Shown piece by piece: positions 53,266-63,437 of a stretch of DNA of 64,000 nucleotides (positions within the stretch are counted from its first letter, which is position 1; each line of letters starts with the position of its first letter). The notes under the pieces were generated by a model that did not search any database, was not told where the DNA came from, and saw nothing but the letters and a program-made list of their open reading frames with translations. The DNA comes from Campylobacter sputorum (lineage in GTDB: Bacteria > Campylobacterota > Campylobacteria > Campylobacterales > Campylobacteraceae): positions 744,001 to 808,000 of the forward strand of contig NZ_CP019685.1 in NCBI RefSeq assembly GCF_002220775.1, given 5' to 3'. The position numbers were made by a program, and so were the translations under genes.

Positions 53266-53303
53266 ATTTTAATTACAATATTTATTTATATTGTAATTAA
53301 AAT
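53266..53303. terminator. Second hairpin in the luxS-chemoreceptor gap
   Basis: A perfect 16-bp stem (ATTTTAATTACAATAT and its complement) around a TTATTT loop, 11 bases after the first hairpin. Tandem terminators would insulate the chemoreceptor gene. Confidence 0.6.
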
Positions 53304-53420
53304 ACCCAAAATAAACTACATTTCATTTAAATAAGTTCTGTTTTTATTACACTACAATTTAAAATTAAGAATACTTTTGATAAGATAATGGTTTATAAAA
53401 AATTAATATAAGGTAAAAAT

Positions 53421-55019
53421 TTGTTTAAGTTAAACACAATTAATAAAAAAATTATCATTAGTATGGTTATTGTTCTTTTTGTAAGCTTTTTTATTCTTTT
53501 TATTATGATACAAAGAGAGTTTTATAATTTTACTAGAAATGCTAGTGAGGATAACTTAAATATGTTAAGTATGTCCATATATCAAACAGTAAAAACATCT
53601 ATGAATACTGGAGATCCAGCCATTATAGAAAAAACTGTAAATGAAGCTAGTAGTATAAAAGGTGTTGAAAATTTAAACATATACCCATCAAAAGCAGTTA
53701 TAGAAACTTTTGGATTAAAAGAAATTGTATTAAATGATGAAATAATAAAAAATCAGTTTATAAAACCAAATAATCTAAATTTACAATCCAAAGATGATAA
53801 TGGAAGCTCTCATTTAAGGCTTGTAAGACCATTTTTGGCAAAAGATGAGTGTCTTATGTGTCATACATCTTCTAAAAAAGGAGATGTTTTAGGAGTTATG
53901 GATTTGTCATATTCTTATGATAAAATAGATGATGATATAGCAAAAAACTCATATAAATTTATATTAATAATATTAATAGCTTTTGTTATCACAATAGCCA
54001 TTTTGATTTTTGTTTTAAAAAAAGTTGTTATAAAACCGATACTAGAACTTCTTAGTAAGGCAAAAAATTTATCAAGTGGAAATGGCGATTTAAGCGCTAG
54101 AATAAGCATAAAAAGTAGTGATGAAATAGGGCAGAGTTGCCAAAATATAAACTCTTTTATATCAAGCATTCAAAAAATCATTTCTACTGCTAAAACTAGT
54201 GCAAAAGATGTAGAAGATCAAACACTATTATTAAATGAGAGTTCAAATACTCTACTTGTTAGCTCAAATAAAGGAAGAGAGCAGAGCAAAGCATCATATG
54301 ATATAGCTAAAAATATAGATGAAACTCTAGTTACTTCATCAAAGCTTGCACAAAAAGCTGATAAGCTAAATAAAGATTCATTAAATGAGTTATCAAATAT
54401 GTTAAATTTACTCTTGGTAGTAAATAATCACATAAGCCTAGCAAGCTCAAAAGAACAAGATATATCAAATAGCTTGCAAGTTATAGTTTCTCAAACAAAT
54501 GATATGAAAAATATAATAGATATAATAAGCGATATTGCAGAACAAACTGAGTTATTAGCACTTAATGCTGCCATAGAAGCCGCTCGTGCTGGAAGCGAAG
54601 GTAGAGGGTTTGCAGTTGTTGCTGATGAAGTTAGAAAATTAGCCGAAAAAACGCAAGAATCCATAGTAAATATAAACACAAATACACAAAGTATCATAAA
54701 AAATATCAATTCGCTTTATTCGTCACTACAAGAAAATGTAGATGGAATGAATAAATTAAATGAAAATGCAAATGAGCTATCATCTAAAGCTAAAATATCT
54801 GAACAAACTACCCAAAACGCTATAGAGGTAGCAAAAGAAATAGAATCAAAGATTATAGAAATATCATCTTTTATAAAAGAATTTTTGCAAGAAGCTAAAA
54901 ATTCGGTTGAAATAAGCGACAAAAATCAAGCCATTTCAAAACAACTAGTTGATATAGCAAACAAACTAAACTTAGTAACTAAAAATTTAGAAGATGATTT
55001 AAATAAATTTAGCGTTTAG
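53421..55019 (+). CDS. Methyl-accepting chemotaxis protein with periplasmic CxxCH motif
   Basis: 532 aa. Membrane segments lie at about 12-31 and 179-199, with a periplasmic sensor of about 145 residues between them. That sensor contains C144-L-M-C147-H148, a c-type haem-binding motif, in the region before TM2, like haem-bearing DUF3365-type sensors. A HAMP domain (about 200-250) and a signalling hairpin with the conserved [45 protein letters not shown] tip follow. D125-D-N127-G-S129 is a PglB sequon. Start is TTG 53421 behind AAGGT. It has no C-terminal pentapeptide. Confidence 0.9.
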   Translation: MFKLNTINKKIIISMVIVLFVSFFILFIMIQREFYNFTRNASEDNLNMLSMSIYQTVKTSMNTGDPAIIEKTVNEASSIKGVENLNIYPSKAVIETFGLKEIVLNDEIIKNQFIKPNNLNLQSKDDNGSSHLRLVRPFLAKDECLMCHTSSKKGDVLGVMDLSYSYDKIDDDIAKNSYKFILIILIAFVITIAILIFVLKKVVIKPILELLSKAKNLSSGNGDLSARISIKSSDEIGQSCQNINSFISSIQKIISTAKTSAKDVEDQTLLLNESSNTLLVSSNKGREQSKASYDIAKNIDETLVTSSKLAQKADKLNKDSLNELSNMLNLLLVVNNHISLASSKEQDISNSLQVIVSQTNDMKNIIDIISDIAEQTELLALNAAIEAARAGSEGRGFAVVADEVRKLAEKTQESIVNINTNTQSIIKNINSLYSSLQENVDGMNKLNENANELSSKAKISEQTTQNAIEVAKEIESKIIEISSFIKEFLQEAKNSVEISDKNQAISKQLVDIANKLNLVTKNLEDDLNKFSV

Positions 55020-55024
55020 CTAAG

Positions 55025-56029
55025 TTAAGCCAAAATTTCATCAACTATTATTTTGGCTCCATTTTTTTCTATAATATTTGCTAATCCGCTAGAAATTTTG
55101 GCTAAATTTATATTGTCAATGTGTCGTAAAACAGTGTTTTTATCTACATTTTTTTGCTCTATTAAAACACAAAGATTTTTTTCATATAAAAACTTGGCAT
55201 TATAAAACTGATGGTTTTTAGCGGCAAATGGAAAAGGTATAAAAATACAAGGAAGCCTGTTTGCACAAAGTTCCCAAAGCGAACTTGCTCCAGCTCTACT
55301 TATGCAAAGATCTGCGTTTTTCATACTTTCTTCTATGTTTTTAGAAAAAGCAAAAATTTCAGCTTCTACACCAAGTTCTTCGTATTTTTGTTTTATTTCA
55401 TCAAATTCTCTCAAGCCACACTGATGGATTATTTTTATATTTTTTTCTTTTAGGCTTAAAGCTAATTCTAATGCTAGGGAATTTATAAATTTAGCCCCTT
55501 GAGAACCACCTAAAAACATTATAGTTTTTAGCTCATTTCGCACTCTTGCGGATTCAAAAAACTTTAAATTTACAGGATAACTATAAAATTTACCCTCATA
55601 AGAACTAAAAAACTTTTTGGCAAATTTTTTTATAAATTTATTTAACTTTCCAGTAATTGCGTTTTGCTCGTGTATATAAATTTCTTTTTTTGTTAAAATT
55701 CCAGCAAATGCAGTAGGAGCGGCACTATATCCACCAACACAAACTATTTTTTTTATATTATGCTCTCTAAAAATACTCATGCATTTAAATGAAAGTTTTA
55801 TAGTATTTAATAAAGAAAAAAGCTTAGAAAAGCCTTTTTTATCCACAACTCCACTACTTGGTAAAAAATATTTATGCGTAAAATCATCATCATTTTCAAA
55901 CCAAAGTTTATCTTGTCCGTTTTGCGAACCTATAAAAATAGTTTTTTCGCCTCTTTTATTTAACTCTTCGCAAAGAGTTTTAGCTATAATCAAATGCCCG
56001 CCAGTTCCGCCACCGCTAATTGCTATCAT
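55025..56029 (-). CDS. murG: UDP-GlcNAc: lipid I N-acetylglucosaminyltransferase MurG
   Basis: Makes lipid II at the inner membrane's cytoplasmic face. The N-terminal loop IAISGGGTGGHLIIAKTL, GGYSAAPTAFAGILTKKEIYIHEQNAITGKLNKF, MFLGGSQGAKFIN, and the donor motif ISRAGASSLWELCANRLPCIFIPFPFAAKNHQ are all standard. 334 aa. ATG 56029 (AGGTTAGAG before it) is preferred over 56059, as the longer frame lies in the ftsW gene. Overlaps ftsW by 14 bp. Confidence 0.96.
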   Translation of the reverse strand: MIAISGGGTGGHLIIAKTLCEELNKRGEKTIFIGSQNGQDKLWFENDDDFTHKYFLPSSGVVDKKGFSKLFSLLNTIKLSFKCMSIFREHNIKKIVCVGGYSAAPTAFAGILTKKEIYIHEQNAITGKLNKFIKKFAKKFFSSYEGKFYSYPVNLKFFESARVRNELKTIMFLGGSQGAKFINSLALELALSLKEKNIKIIHQCGLREFDEIKQKYEELGVEAEIFAFSKNIEESMKNADLCISRAGASSLWELCANRLPCIFIPFPFAAKNHQFYNAKFLYEKNLCVLIEQKNVDKNTVLRHIDNINLAKISSGLANIIEKNGAKIIVDEILA

Positions 56030-57200
56030 CTCTAACCTTTTTTGAAGTTTTCTTTGCAAGCATTAAAACCATTCCAATGCCAATACTTGTTGCAAGAAGT
56101 GAGCTACCACCATAGCTTAAAAATGGCACAGGAATTCCTTTAAGCGGGATTATAGAGCTTACACCATAAGAGTTTATTATAAAAGCTGTAAAAATCATAA
56201 GAGCAATACCTAAAGAAAATAGATGATAAACCTTATTTTCACTTCTTGCAGAAATTTTAAGTATCAAAAATATAACTATAAACATTAAAAAAGCAATAAA
56301 GCTAAAACCAACAAATCCTATCTCTTCGCTAATCCCAGCAAGCACAAAGTCTGTATGAACATCTGGCAAAAAACCAAGTTTATAACTTCCAAAACCAAAA
56401 CCTTGTCCGTAAATAGAGCCATATTTGATAGCATTTAGCGAATTTGCAACTTGTCCGGTTTGCTCTAATACAACTTCCACTCTTAAATGACTGGCCAAAT
56501 CATCAGGCAAAAACTTTAAAAAAATATCTTGAGCATAAGCCCACCAGTTTATTATACGATTAAGCCTATGGCTTGTGGATAATATCGCAACAACTGCAAC
56601 TCCAATAGAAAGGATAAAACCCATCATAAAAAGCTTGAAACTAGTTCCTGCAAAAAGTGCCAAAAATATAAGTATAACGGCTAAAACGGCAATTTGTCCG
56701 AGATCATTTTGCATAAAAGCTATTAAAAATACATAAAATAAAAATAAAAGTATGTAAGGTATCAAAATTTTTATCTCGGTTTTAAAGCTTTTTTTACTAC
56801 CATCAATCTTTCTTGAAAAACTCCATGCAAGACAATATATAAAACCTATTTTAAAAAATTCAACAGGTGATATGGCAAAAAATGGAGTATGAATCCATCT
56901 TTTTGCACCATTTACAACTCTAGCGATAGAAGAGGGCATAAAAGGCATCGAAATCATTAAAATAGTAAAAATTATAAAAAATAAAACCCCTATCCTAAAA
57001 AGCCACTTATCTGGATCAAGTCTAGATAAAAACCACATTATAAATATAGATAAACTTCCAGCTATAAACTGCCTTAATAAAAAGTGATACATAGGATAAT
57101 CATTTCTTGCAACAAAATATATAGGCAAAGAAAAAGAAAAAATTATGCCTATTGTAATAAGCAAAGAGCAAACATAAAAAAGTGATCTATCTGGACTCAA
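56016..57200 (-). CDS. ftsW: FtsW/RodA-family peptidoglycan glycosyltransferase
   Basis: Polytopic membrane protein of 394 aa with about ten segments. The SEDS signatures GAKRWIHTPFFAISPVEFFKIGFIYCLAW and YGIGSSL-like PVPFLSYGGSSLLATSIGIGMVL are present, and GFGSYKLGFLPDVHTDFVLAGISEEIGFVG holds the catalytic Asp-loop. It polymerises lipid II at the septum. The linkage to murG and the absence of a rod-shape partner favour FtsW over RodA. Start TTG 57200 follows AGGTTTTAAA. Confidence 0.9.
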   Translation of the reverse strand: MSPDRSLFYVCSLLITIGIIFSFSLPIYFVARNDYPMYHFLLRQFIAGSLSIFIMWFLSRLDPDKWLFRIGVLFFIIFTILMISMPFMPSSIARVVNGAKRWIHTPFFAISPVEFFKIGFIYCLAWSFSRKIDGSKKSFKTEIKILIPYILLFLFYVFLIAFMQNDLGQIAVLAVILIFLALFAGTSFKLFMMGFILSIGVAVVAILSTSHRLNRIINWWAYAQDIFLKFLPDDLASHLRVEVVLEQTGQVANSLNAIKYGSIYGQGFGFGSYKLGFLPDVHTDFVLAGISEEIGFVGFSFIAFLMFIVIFLILKISARSENKVYHLFSLGIALMIFTAFIINSYGVSSIIPLKGIPVPFLSYGGSSLLATSIGIGMVLMLAKKTSKKVRDDSN

Positions 57201-57262
57201 ATTTAAAACCTACATAGTAAAATGAATTTGATATTTTATATAAATTTAACTTTATTTTATAT

Positions 57263-58327
57263 TTATTGCTCATTTAAATCTTCTGCAATTTTTGCTGCTA
57301 ATTTTAACTTTTGTGAGTCAAAATGAGTATAAATTCTAGATGTATTTAAACTAGCATGCCCCAAAGCTTCTTGTATCAAAACCAAGTCTTTTTGCTTTTT
57401 ATAAAGCATTGTAGCAAATGTGTGGCGAAGCATATGAGCACCATTTTTTTCTTTTCTAATGCCAGCTTTAAATAAAATTTGTTCTACAATTCTACTTACA
57501 TAAGCTTGTGTTAAACGACCGCCATTTTTATTTATAAAAAGAAATCCTTCTTTATTGTTATAATTTGTTTCAAGTAAATTTAAATACTCACTTATTAAGT
57601 GTTGTTTTATCATAACGATTCTGTATTTATTGCCTTTGCCTCTTATCCTTATGACAAAAAGATCACCATCTTCTACAATATCTTTTCTTTTTAAATTTAA
57701 AGCTTCACTAACCCTAATTCCAGTAAATAAAATAAGTTTTATGATACATCTGTTTCTAGGGGTATTTGTTTTAAAATCACTCCCATCAATAGCATTTAAA
57801 AATCTTTTAACTTCATCTTCGCTCATATATTCAGGCAGTTTATTGCCACTATTTCCACTAATACCACCCCAATTTTTAAGCTCTATGTCAAAGATATGAG
57901 CAGAGCCATTTTCTTCATTTTGTTTATCCAAAAAACTAAAAAAATTTATAACACTTATCCTATAGTTTTTTTTACTAGCATCGCTTAATGCCCCTGTCGC
58001 ACTTGCTAAAATTTCGCTTAATAACTCCTCATCAATTTGTTTTAAACTATCCAAATTATAAATCAAAAGTTGTTCATATATCTTTTTAAGTGGATTAAAA
58101 TAGGTATTTACACCACCAATGCCAGCATTTCTTGCTTTTTTTACAAGTCCATCAAGCTCGTGTATATTTTCAACACCTTGCGTAAGAGAGTAATTTACTG
58201 ATGCTAAAGCTTTTTGATCTCTTAAGTCTTTATTAGAAAGAGAGCTTATCTTAAATTTAACATATCTTGTAAGCCAAAAGAGAAGGGATGAGTTAAAATC
58301 CTCTTTACAATCTAATTTAAACTTCAT
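57263..58327 (-). CDS. xerH: Tyrosine recombinase XerH
   Basis: Single-recombinase chromosome-dimer resolvase of the Helicobacter-Campylobacter type, 354 aa. The N-terminal SAM-like core-binding domain covers about residues 20-165. The catalytic set is R in TGIRVSEALNLKRKDI, the Lys strand RIRGKGNKYRIVMI, H-x2-R in HMLRHTFATMLYKKQ, H in GHASLNTSRIYTHF and the nucleophilic Tyr of IYTHF. The usual xerC/xerD pair is not seen. It is a lone gene with its own promoter; I could not identify a difH site by eye. Confidence 0.92.
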   Translation of the reverse strand: MKFKLDCKEDFNSSLLFWLTRYVKFKISSLSNKDLRDQKALASVNYSLTQGVENIHELDGLVKKARNAGIGGVNTYFNPLKKIYEQLLIYNLDSLKQIDEELLSEILASATGALSDASKKNYRISVINFFSFLDKQNEENGSAHIFDIELKNWGGISGNSGNKLPEYMSEDEVKRFLNAIDGSDFKTNTPRNRCIIKLILFTGIRVSEALNLKRKDIVEDGDLFVIRIRGKGNKYRIVMIKQHLISEYLNLLETNYNNKEGFLFINKNGGRLTQAYVSRIVEQILFKAGIRKEKNGAHMLRHTFATMLYKKQKDLVLIQEALGHASLNTSRIYTHFDSQKLKLAAKIAEDLNEQ

Positions 58328-58354
58328 AAAACACCTTAATTAAATTTAAACAAT

Positions 58355-58360
58355 ATTATA
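58355..58360 (-). promoter_or_regulatory. -10 box of xerH
   Basis: TGTATAAT read on the minus strand, a -10 with adjacent TG, 27 bp before the ATG at 58327 and followed by AAGGTG at the ribosome site. Confidence 0.5.
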
Positions 58361-58955
58361 CATTAAATATCTTTAAATAAGTTCATTTTTGTTTAGATTT
58401 GTTTTGAAAAGTACATAGAAATTTATCTTATATGATATCAGTATTTTAATACATTTTATTTTACTATTTGTAATTAGATAAAAGGTAAAATCGTAACTTA
58501 TTTTATATTTTATATTGAAAACTATAATTTTCAAACTATTTTATATTTCCAGTTTTACTCTCTTTTTAAAATTTTCAAATCTCATATTTTAGCTAATTTC
58601 AAAGCTTTACTTTTTGAATGATAAAAAATTATCCGTTAAATTTGATATATAAAAATATGTATTTATATATGTATTATTTTATGTATATAGTATTTTAAAT
58701 TTATTAAAATATTTCTATATAAAATAAAAATTTATAAATTTAAATATGATTACTTATAAAGAATTTATCTTTGTAGAAAACTAAATTTTACACTCCCCTA
58801 TTTTCATATTTAGTATTGTATAATTTTAGGCTTTGAAGCTAGGGTTATAATCAAAAAAAATCAATTTTAGAGCATTCTATTATTTAAATTTTTAATATAT
58901 TTTTTTGAAAAAATCAACAAAATTTACAAAATACACAATTTGTTTCTAAAAATCT

Positions 58956-59003
58956 ATGGGTGCATTTTGCGATATAAGTCCTGATAGGTGGGGTAGATTA
59001 ATA
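58956..59003 (+). pseudogene. HipA-like relic
   Basis: The frame MGAFCDISPDRWGRLI resembles the conserved ...DASPDRWGRLL segment in the N-terminal part of HipA kinases. An in-frame stop precedes it by 6 bases and the homology ends where the LolC-like gene begins, so only this fragment remains. Confidence 0.45.
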
Positions 59004-59012
59004 CAAATTTAC

Positions 59013-60203
59013 TTATTCATTTCTAAGAGTTTGCAAAACATCAATTTGCGTTGCTTTTTTTGCAGGATAATACGATGAAACCGCTACTATTATTATGGCT
59101 CCAACAACTATCATAACAAAATCCAAGATAGAAAGTTCCATAGGTAATTTTGAACTTCCATAGACATCTGCTGGCAAATTTACTATATCAAAGCTTCCAA
59201 GCAACCATACTCCAAAAAGCCCCAGTAAAACACCTATGATTATCCCTCCACCCCCTATTACACTACCAAGACAAAAAAAGCTTTTTTTGATCTCAGACTT
59301 ACTAGCACCAAGAGCTAAAAGAAGAGCAATTTCTTGACGCCTATTCATAACAGTCATTAAAAGTGAACTTATAATATTTAAAGAAGCTACTAGTATTATA
59401 AGCATTAAAACTATAAAAAGTGCCCTCTTTTCAAGCTTTAAAGCTGAAAAAAAGTTGCCATTTTGTTCCCACCAACCTATAGCTCTTGCATTTTGTGGAA
59501 GTTGTGATTTTATAGTTTTTATATCATTAAATGGATCTTTTGAATAAACATGAATTCCATCATAAATTCCACTTTCATATCCTAAAATTTTTTGCAAGGC
59601 TTGATTTGTAACATACACATAGCTTTTATCATATGCTATAAGACCTGATCTAAATGTTGATTTTACATCAAACCTTTTTATCTTTGGCATGATGGAAAAT
59701 CCACCAGCATCGGCTTTAGTAAAAATTAGCGTGATTTTATCATTTTGTGATAATAAAAACATATCACTAAGCCCTTTACCTATAAGTGCATCAAATTCGT
59801 CAAATTTTATATCTTTTATAGCATCATTTACAACTTTATTTATATCTTTTTCGTATTTGAAATCTACGCCAAATACAGCAACTCCTTCTAGTCTATCGCC
59901 GTATTTTGCAACACCTTGAGTTGTGATATATGGACTAAATTTGAGATTTGTAAATTTACTTCTTAGCTTATTTACATTTTCATCATTTATGCCGCCTTTT
60001 GTAAGACTAATTATGGTTATTGGGTAATTCATGGTAAAAAGTTTTCTCTCAAATTCTTTATCAAAACCATTCATTATAGCCATTGCTATTATTAATACCA
60101 TAAGCCCTATGGCAACGCCAAGAAAAGCGAGTAATGCACTAAGCATTATAAAAGGCTGAGTTTTATCAAATCTTAAATATTTAAAAACAAGATATTTTAC
60201 CAT
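59013..60203 (-). CDS. ABC transporter permease, LolC/LolE-like
   Basis: 396 aa with the FtsX-type plan: one N-terminal membrane segment (about 20-50, FIMLSALLAFLGVAIGLMVLIIAMAIMNGF), a periplasmic domain (about 55-255), and three C-terminal segments. KFERKLFTMNYPITI-like text and the final YYPAKKATQIDVLQTLRNE match lipoprotein-release permeases. It should extract lipoproteins for LolA, coded nearby at 62925. Start ATG 60203 shares a base with the secA stop (TAATG). The ATPase LolD is not in the window. Confidence 0.88.
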   Translation of the reverse strand: MVKYLVFKYLRFDKTQPFIMLSALLAFLGVAIGLMVLIIAMAIMNGFDKEFERKLFTMNYPITIISLTKGGINDENVNKLRSKFTNLKFSPYITTQGVAKYGDRLEGVAVFGVDFKYEKDINKVVNDAIKDIKFDEFDALIGKGLSDMFLLSQNDKITLIFTKADAGGFSIMPKIKRFDVKSTFRSGLIAYDKSYVYVTNQALQKILGYESGIYDGIHVYSKDPFNDIKTIKSQLPQNARAIGWWEQNGNFFSALKLEKRALFIVLMLIILVASLNIISSLLMTVMNRRQEIALLLALGASKSEIKKSFFCLGSVIGGGGIIIGVLLGLFGVWLLGSFDIVNLPADVYGSSKLPMELSILDFVMIVVGAIIIVAVSSYYPAKKATQIDVLQTLRNE

Positions 60204-62815
60204 TAAGCAAAAAGACCTTTTTTAGGACCACTTTTTCCGCAACAATCTTTATATTTTTTGCCGCTTCCACAAGGGCAAGGCTCATTTCTACGAATTTTTC
60301 TTTCTTTATTTACAATGGGTTGTCTTTTTGAGTTAGTTTCTTGTTGTTCTTCATCTTTATTAAATTTGATATCTTCATTTTTTTCTTCAAGTTTTCTTAA
60401 CGCTTCTTCCGCTTCTATATCTTCTTTTGTTTTAAACTGAACTATTTGAAGAGATTTTATACTATCAAATTTAAGCCTGTTAACAAGTTCAATAAAAAGA
60501 TTATAACTCTCTTTTTTATACTCTACTAAAGGATCTTTATGATTATATCCTCTCAAACCTATGCCGGTTTTTAAAACATCCATTTGATACAAATGCTCTC
60601 TCCATGCAGTATCAACAACTTGTAAATAAAGCACTTTTTCTATATGTTTTCTTTGTTCCATATCAATAAAGCTCATTTTTGCTTCATAAGATTGTTCTAA
60701 AATTTGATTTATTTTTTGAGCTAAATCATCATAATCAAGTCCCAACAAATCTTCTTTTTGTATATGCGTACCACAATCATTTTCTATTATATTTACAACA
60801 CCATCTATATCAAAATTATCTTTTATACTTCCGTGGAAAATTTCTAAGCTATCTAAAACATTGGCTATATACTCTGATCTATTTAATTTTATTTTATCAC
60901 TTAAATCATAGTTTTTGTCAAGAAGTTCATTTCTATATTTATATATGGTTTTTCTTTGTTCATTTGCAACATCATCATACTCTAATATGTGTTTTCTTGA
61001 CTCAAAATGCAAACTTTCAACTTTTTTCTGAGCATTTTCAACAGCCCTTGTTACCATTTTTGATTCTATATGTTCGCCATCTTTAATTCCAAGTCTTTCC
61101 ATGATATTTTTTATCTTATCACTTCCAAAAATTCTAAGCAAATTATCTTCTAAGCTTAGATAAAACCTACTCTCTCCTGGATCACCTTGACGACCAGAAC
61201 GACCACGAAGTTGATTATCTATCCTTCTACTTTCATGCCTTTCTGTTCCTATGATATAAAGTCCGCCAAGAGCTTTCATTTCATCACTTATTTTAATATC
61301 AACACCGCGTCCTGCCATATTTGTAGCTATAGTTACAGCACCTTTTGCACCTGCATCCATTATAATCTCGGCTTCTTTTTCATGGTTTTTAGCATTTAAA
61401 ACTGAGTGAGGAATTTTTGCTTTAACCAAAAGCTCATGAAGTTTTTCACTTTTTTCAATGGAAGCAGTTCCTACTAAAACTGGCTGCCCGTTTGAATTTG
61501 CTCTTCTTATCTCTTTTATAACTGCTTCAAATTTTTCTCTTTCTGTTTTATAAATAAGGTCATTTTGATCTTTTCTTATAACAGGTACATTAGTTGGGAT
61601 AGATATAACATCTAATCCATAAATTTGAGAAAATTCAGTAGCTTCGGTTTGTGCTGTTCCTGTCATACCAGAAAGCTTTTCATAAAGTCTAAAATAGTTT
61701 TGAAAAGTAATATCAGCTAAAGTTTGACTTTCTTCTTGAATTTTAACACCCTCTTTTGCTTCTAATGCTTGATGGAGACCCTCGCTATAACGCCTTCCCT
61801 CGCTAAGTCTTCCTGTAAATTCATCAACTATTACTATTTCTCCGTTTCTTACTACATAATCAACATCTTTGTGAAATATATTATGAGCTTTTAATGCTTG
61901 ATCTAAATGATGGCTTAAGATTGCATTATCCAAACTATAAAGATTTTCTACCCCAAAAAGTTTTTCCGCTTTTGTAATGCCTTCTTCTGTTATCATTACG
62001 GTTTTGTTTTTTTCATCTATAGTAAAATCCCCAGTTGCTTTTTCCTCTGGAGTTTTGGGTGCTTCACCTCTTATCATTTGTTTTGCAACTTCATTTGCTC
62101 TTATATATCCATCTAAAGTTCTGTTTGTTGGACCAGATATTATCAGCGGTGTTCTTGCTTCATCTATCAAGATACTATCAACTTCATCGACTATTACAAA
62201 ATTATGCTCTCTTTGGACTTTTTGATCTGCTGAAAATTTCATATTATCACGGAGATAATCAAAACCAAACTCATTATTTGTTCCGTAAGTTATATCAGCG
62301 CCATACGCTTCTTGTCTACTTTTGTCATCATGAATACCATTTAACACAACGCCAACACTAAGCCCTAAAAAGTTATACAAAACACCCATTTGCTGTGCGT
62401 CTCTTTTGGCAAGATAATCATTTACAGTAACAACATGAACACCCTTGCCGTTCATTGCGTTTAAAACAACAGGAAGTGTAGCGACCAAAGTTTTACCCTC
62501 GCCTGTTTTCATCTCAGCAATCTTTCCATCATTTAAAACCATGCCGCCGATTAGTTGAACATCAAAATGTCTCATATTTAAAACTCTTTTTGATGATTCT
62601 CTAACTATAGCAAAAACATCATTTAAAACTTCATTTTGAGTTTTTTTACCATTTATTATATCTTCTCTTAAAGCATTAAAAGTTGATTTTAGCTCATCAT
62701 CGCTATAATTTTGATATTTTGATTCTAAAGCATTAATGGTTTTTATCTTTGAAAAATATTTTTTTACTTCTCTATCATTTTTTGTTCCAAAAACTTTTCT
62801 AATTGCTGAAATCAT
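60203..62815 (-). CDS. secA: Preprotein translocase ATPase SecA
   Basis: 870 aa. Walker A is [14 protein letters not shown], Walker [21 protein letters not shown], followed by [51 protein letters not shown] and [18 protein letters not shown]. The C-terminus ends in a zinc-binding tail, [14 protein letters not shown], after a charged linker. Motor of the Sec pathway, exporting the signal-peptide proteins in this window. It forms a two-gene unit with the LolC-like permease, as in C. jejuni. Confidence 0.98.
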   Translation of the reverse strand: MISAIRKVFGTKNDREVKKYFSKIKTINALESKYQNYSDDELKSTFNALREDIINGKKTQNEVLNDVFAIVRESSKRVLNMRHFDVQLIGGMVLNDGKIAEMKTGEGKTLVATLPVVLNAMNGKGVHVVTVNDYLAKRDAQQMGVLYNFLGLSVGVVLNGIHDDKSRQEAYGADITYGTNNEFGFDYLRDNMKFSADQKVQREHNFVIVDEVDSILIDEARTPLIISGPTNRTLDGYIRANEVAKQMIRGEAPKTPEEKATGDFTIDEKNKTVMITEEGITKAEKLFGVENLYSLDNAILSHHLDQALKAHNIFHKDVDYVVRNGEIVIVDEFTGRLSEGRRYSEGLHQALEAKEGVKIQEESQTLADITFQNYFRLYEKLSGMTGTAQTEATEFSQIYGLDVISIPTNVPVIRKDQNDLIYKTEREKFEAVIKEIRRANSNGQPVLVGTASIEKSEKLHELLVKAKIPHSVLNAKNHEKEAEIIMDAGAKGAVTIATNMAGRGVDIKISDEMKALGGLYIIGTERHESRRIDNQLRGRSGRQGDPGESRFYLSLEDNLLRIFGSDKIKNIMERLGIKDGEHIESKMVTRAVENAQKKVESLHFESRKHILEYDDVANEQRKTIYKYRNELLDKNYDLSDKIKLNRSEYIANVLDSLEIFHGSIKDNFDIDGVVNIIENDCGTHIQKEDLLGLDYDDLAQKINQILEQSYEAKMSFIDMEQRKHIEKVLYLQVVDTAWREHLYQMDVLKTGIGLRGYNHKDPLVEYKKESYNLFIELVNRLKFDSIKSLQIVQFKTKEDIEAEEALRKLEEKNEDIKFNKDEEQQETNSKRQPIVNKERKIRRNEPCPCGSGKKYKDCCGKSGPKKGLFA

Positions 62816-62924
62816 TATATAAACACCTTTTTTTAAATTTAAGCTAATATTTTATCATAGTTTATTTTATTTATTGTTTAATTTTTAGTGATAGTATTTG
62901 TTACAAATTTAAAAGGCATCTACA

Positions 62925-63437
62925 ATGAAAAAAATATCTATCTTATTTACACTTTGTGTTATGGTTTTTGCAAATGATCTTGATTTTATGAGCTTAAAAA
63001 GCGACTTTATACAAACAGTAACAAGTGGTAAAACAAAGATTATTTATAAAGGAAGCCTTAGTGCAATAGATGATAATAAAGCTGTTTGGAACTACATAGA
63101 ACCAACAAATAAAACTATATATTTTGGTTATGATAAAGTCATGATTGTTGAACCTGATTTAGAGCAAGTTATAGTTTCAAGCTTAAAAGATAGTCCAAAT
63201 TTAACCAAAATTTTAAAAAGTGCAAAAAAAGTATCAGCAGACGAATATCAAGCGCTCCACGATGGAATAACATATAAAGTTAAATTTCAAAACTCGCTTC
63301 CAAGCGTTATAACATATAAAGATAAATTAGATAATTTTGTAGAAATAAAGCTAAGCAATACACAAAAAGATATTTCTATAGATAGGAATGATTTTATTCC
63401 AAATATTCCAGATAACTACGATATAGTTAAAAATTAA
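62925..63437 (+). CDS. lolA: Outer-membrane lipoprotein carrier LolA
   Basis: A signal peptide (MKKISILFTLCVMVFA) is followed by LDFMSLKSDFIQTVTSGKTKIIYKGSLSAI ... AVWNYIEPTNKTIYFGYDKVMIVEPDLEQ, the LolA half-barrel pattern with the conserved W-Y-x-P. 170 aa, short but usual for Campylobacterota. Divergent from secA and convergent with the next gene, overlapping it by 4 bp. C. jejuni has lolA here too (Cj0943). Confidence 0.92.
   Translation: MKKISILFTLCVMVFANDLDFMSLKSDFIQTVTSGKTKIIYKGSLSAIDDNKAVWNYIEPTNKTIYFGYDKVMIVEPDLEQVIVSSLKDSPNLTKILKSAKKVSADEYQALHDGITYKVKFQNSLPSVITYKDKLDNFVEIKLSNTQKDISIDRNDFIPNIPDNYDIVKN

Larger units (their letters stand above)
58328..59012. other. 685-bp AT-rich gap between xerH and the LolC-like gene
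   Basis: No intact gene, tRNA or stable hairpin is evident. It is very rich in A/T with scattered TATAAT-like words. The left end holds the xerH promoter; the right end holds a 16-codon HipA-like relic (58956-59003). The position beside xerH makes it a candidate to search for difH. Confidence 0.5.

Noticed and set aside
58328-59012. difH site beside xerH
   Set aside because: Expected from biology, but I could not identify a reliable dif-like core by eye in this AT-rich gap, and the site need not lie near the gene.
60679-61086. 135-aa open frame on the plus strand within secA
   Set aside because: Antisense to secA, with His/Leu/Tyr-rich composition caused by the opposite codon pattern; no ribosome site.
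62035-62361. 108-aa open frame antisense to secA
   Set aside because: Shadow frame with leucine/tyrosine bias; SecA motifs on the other strand are intact throughout.
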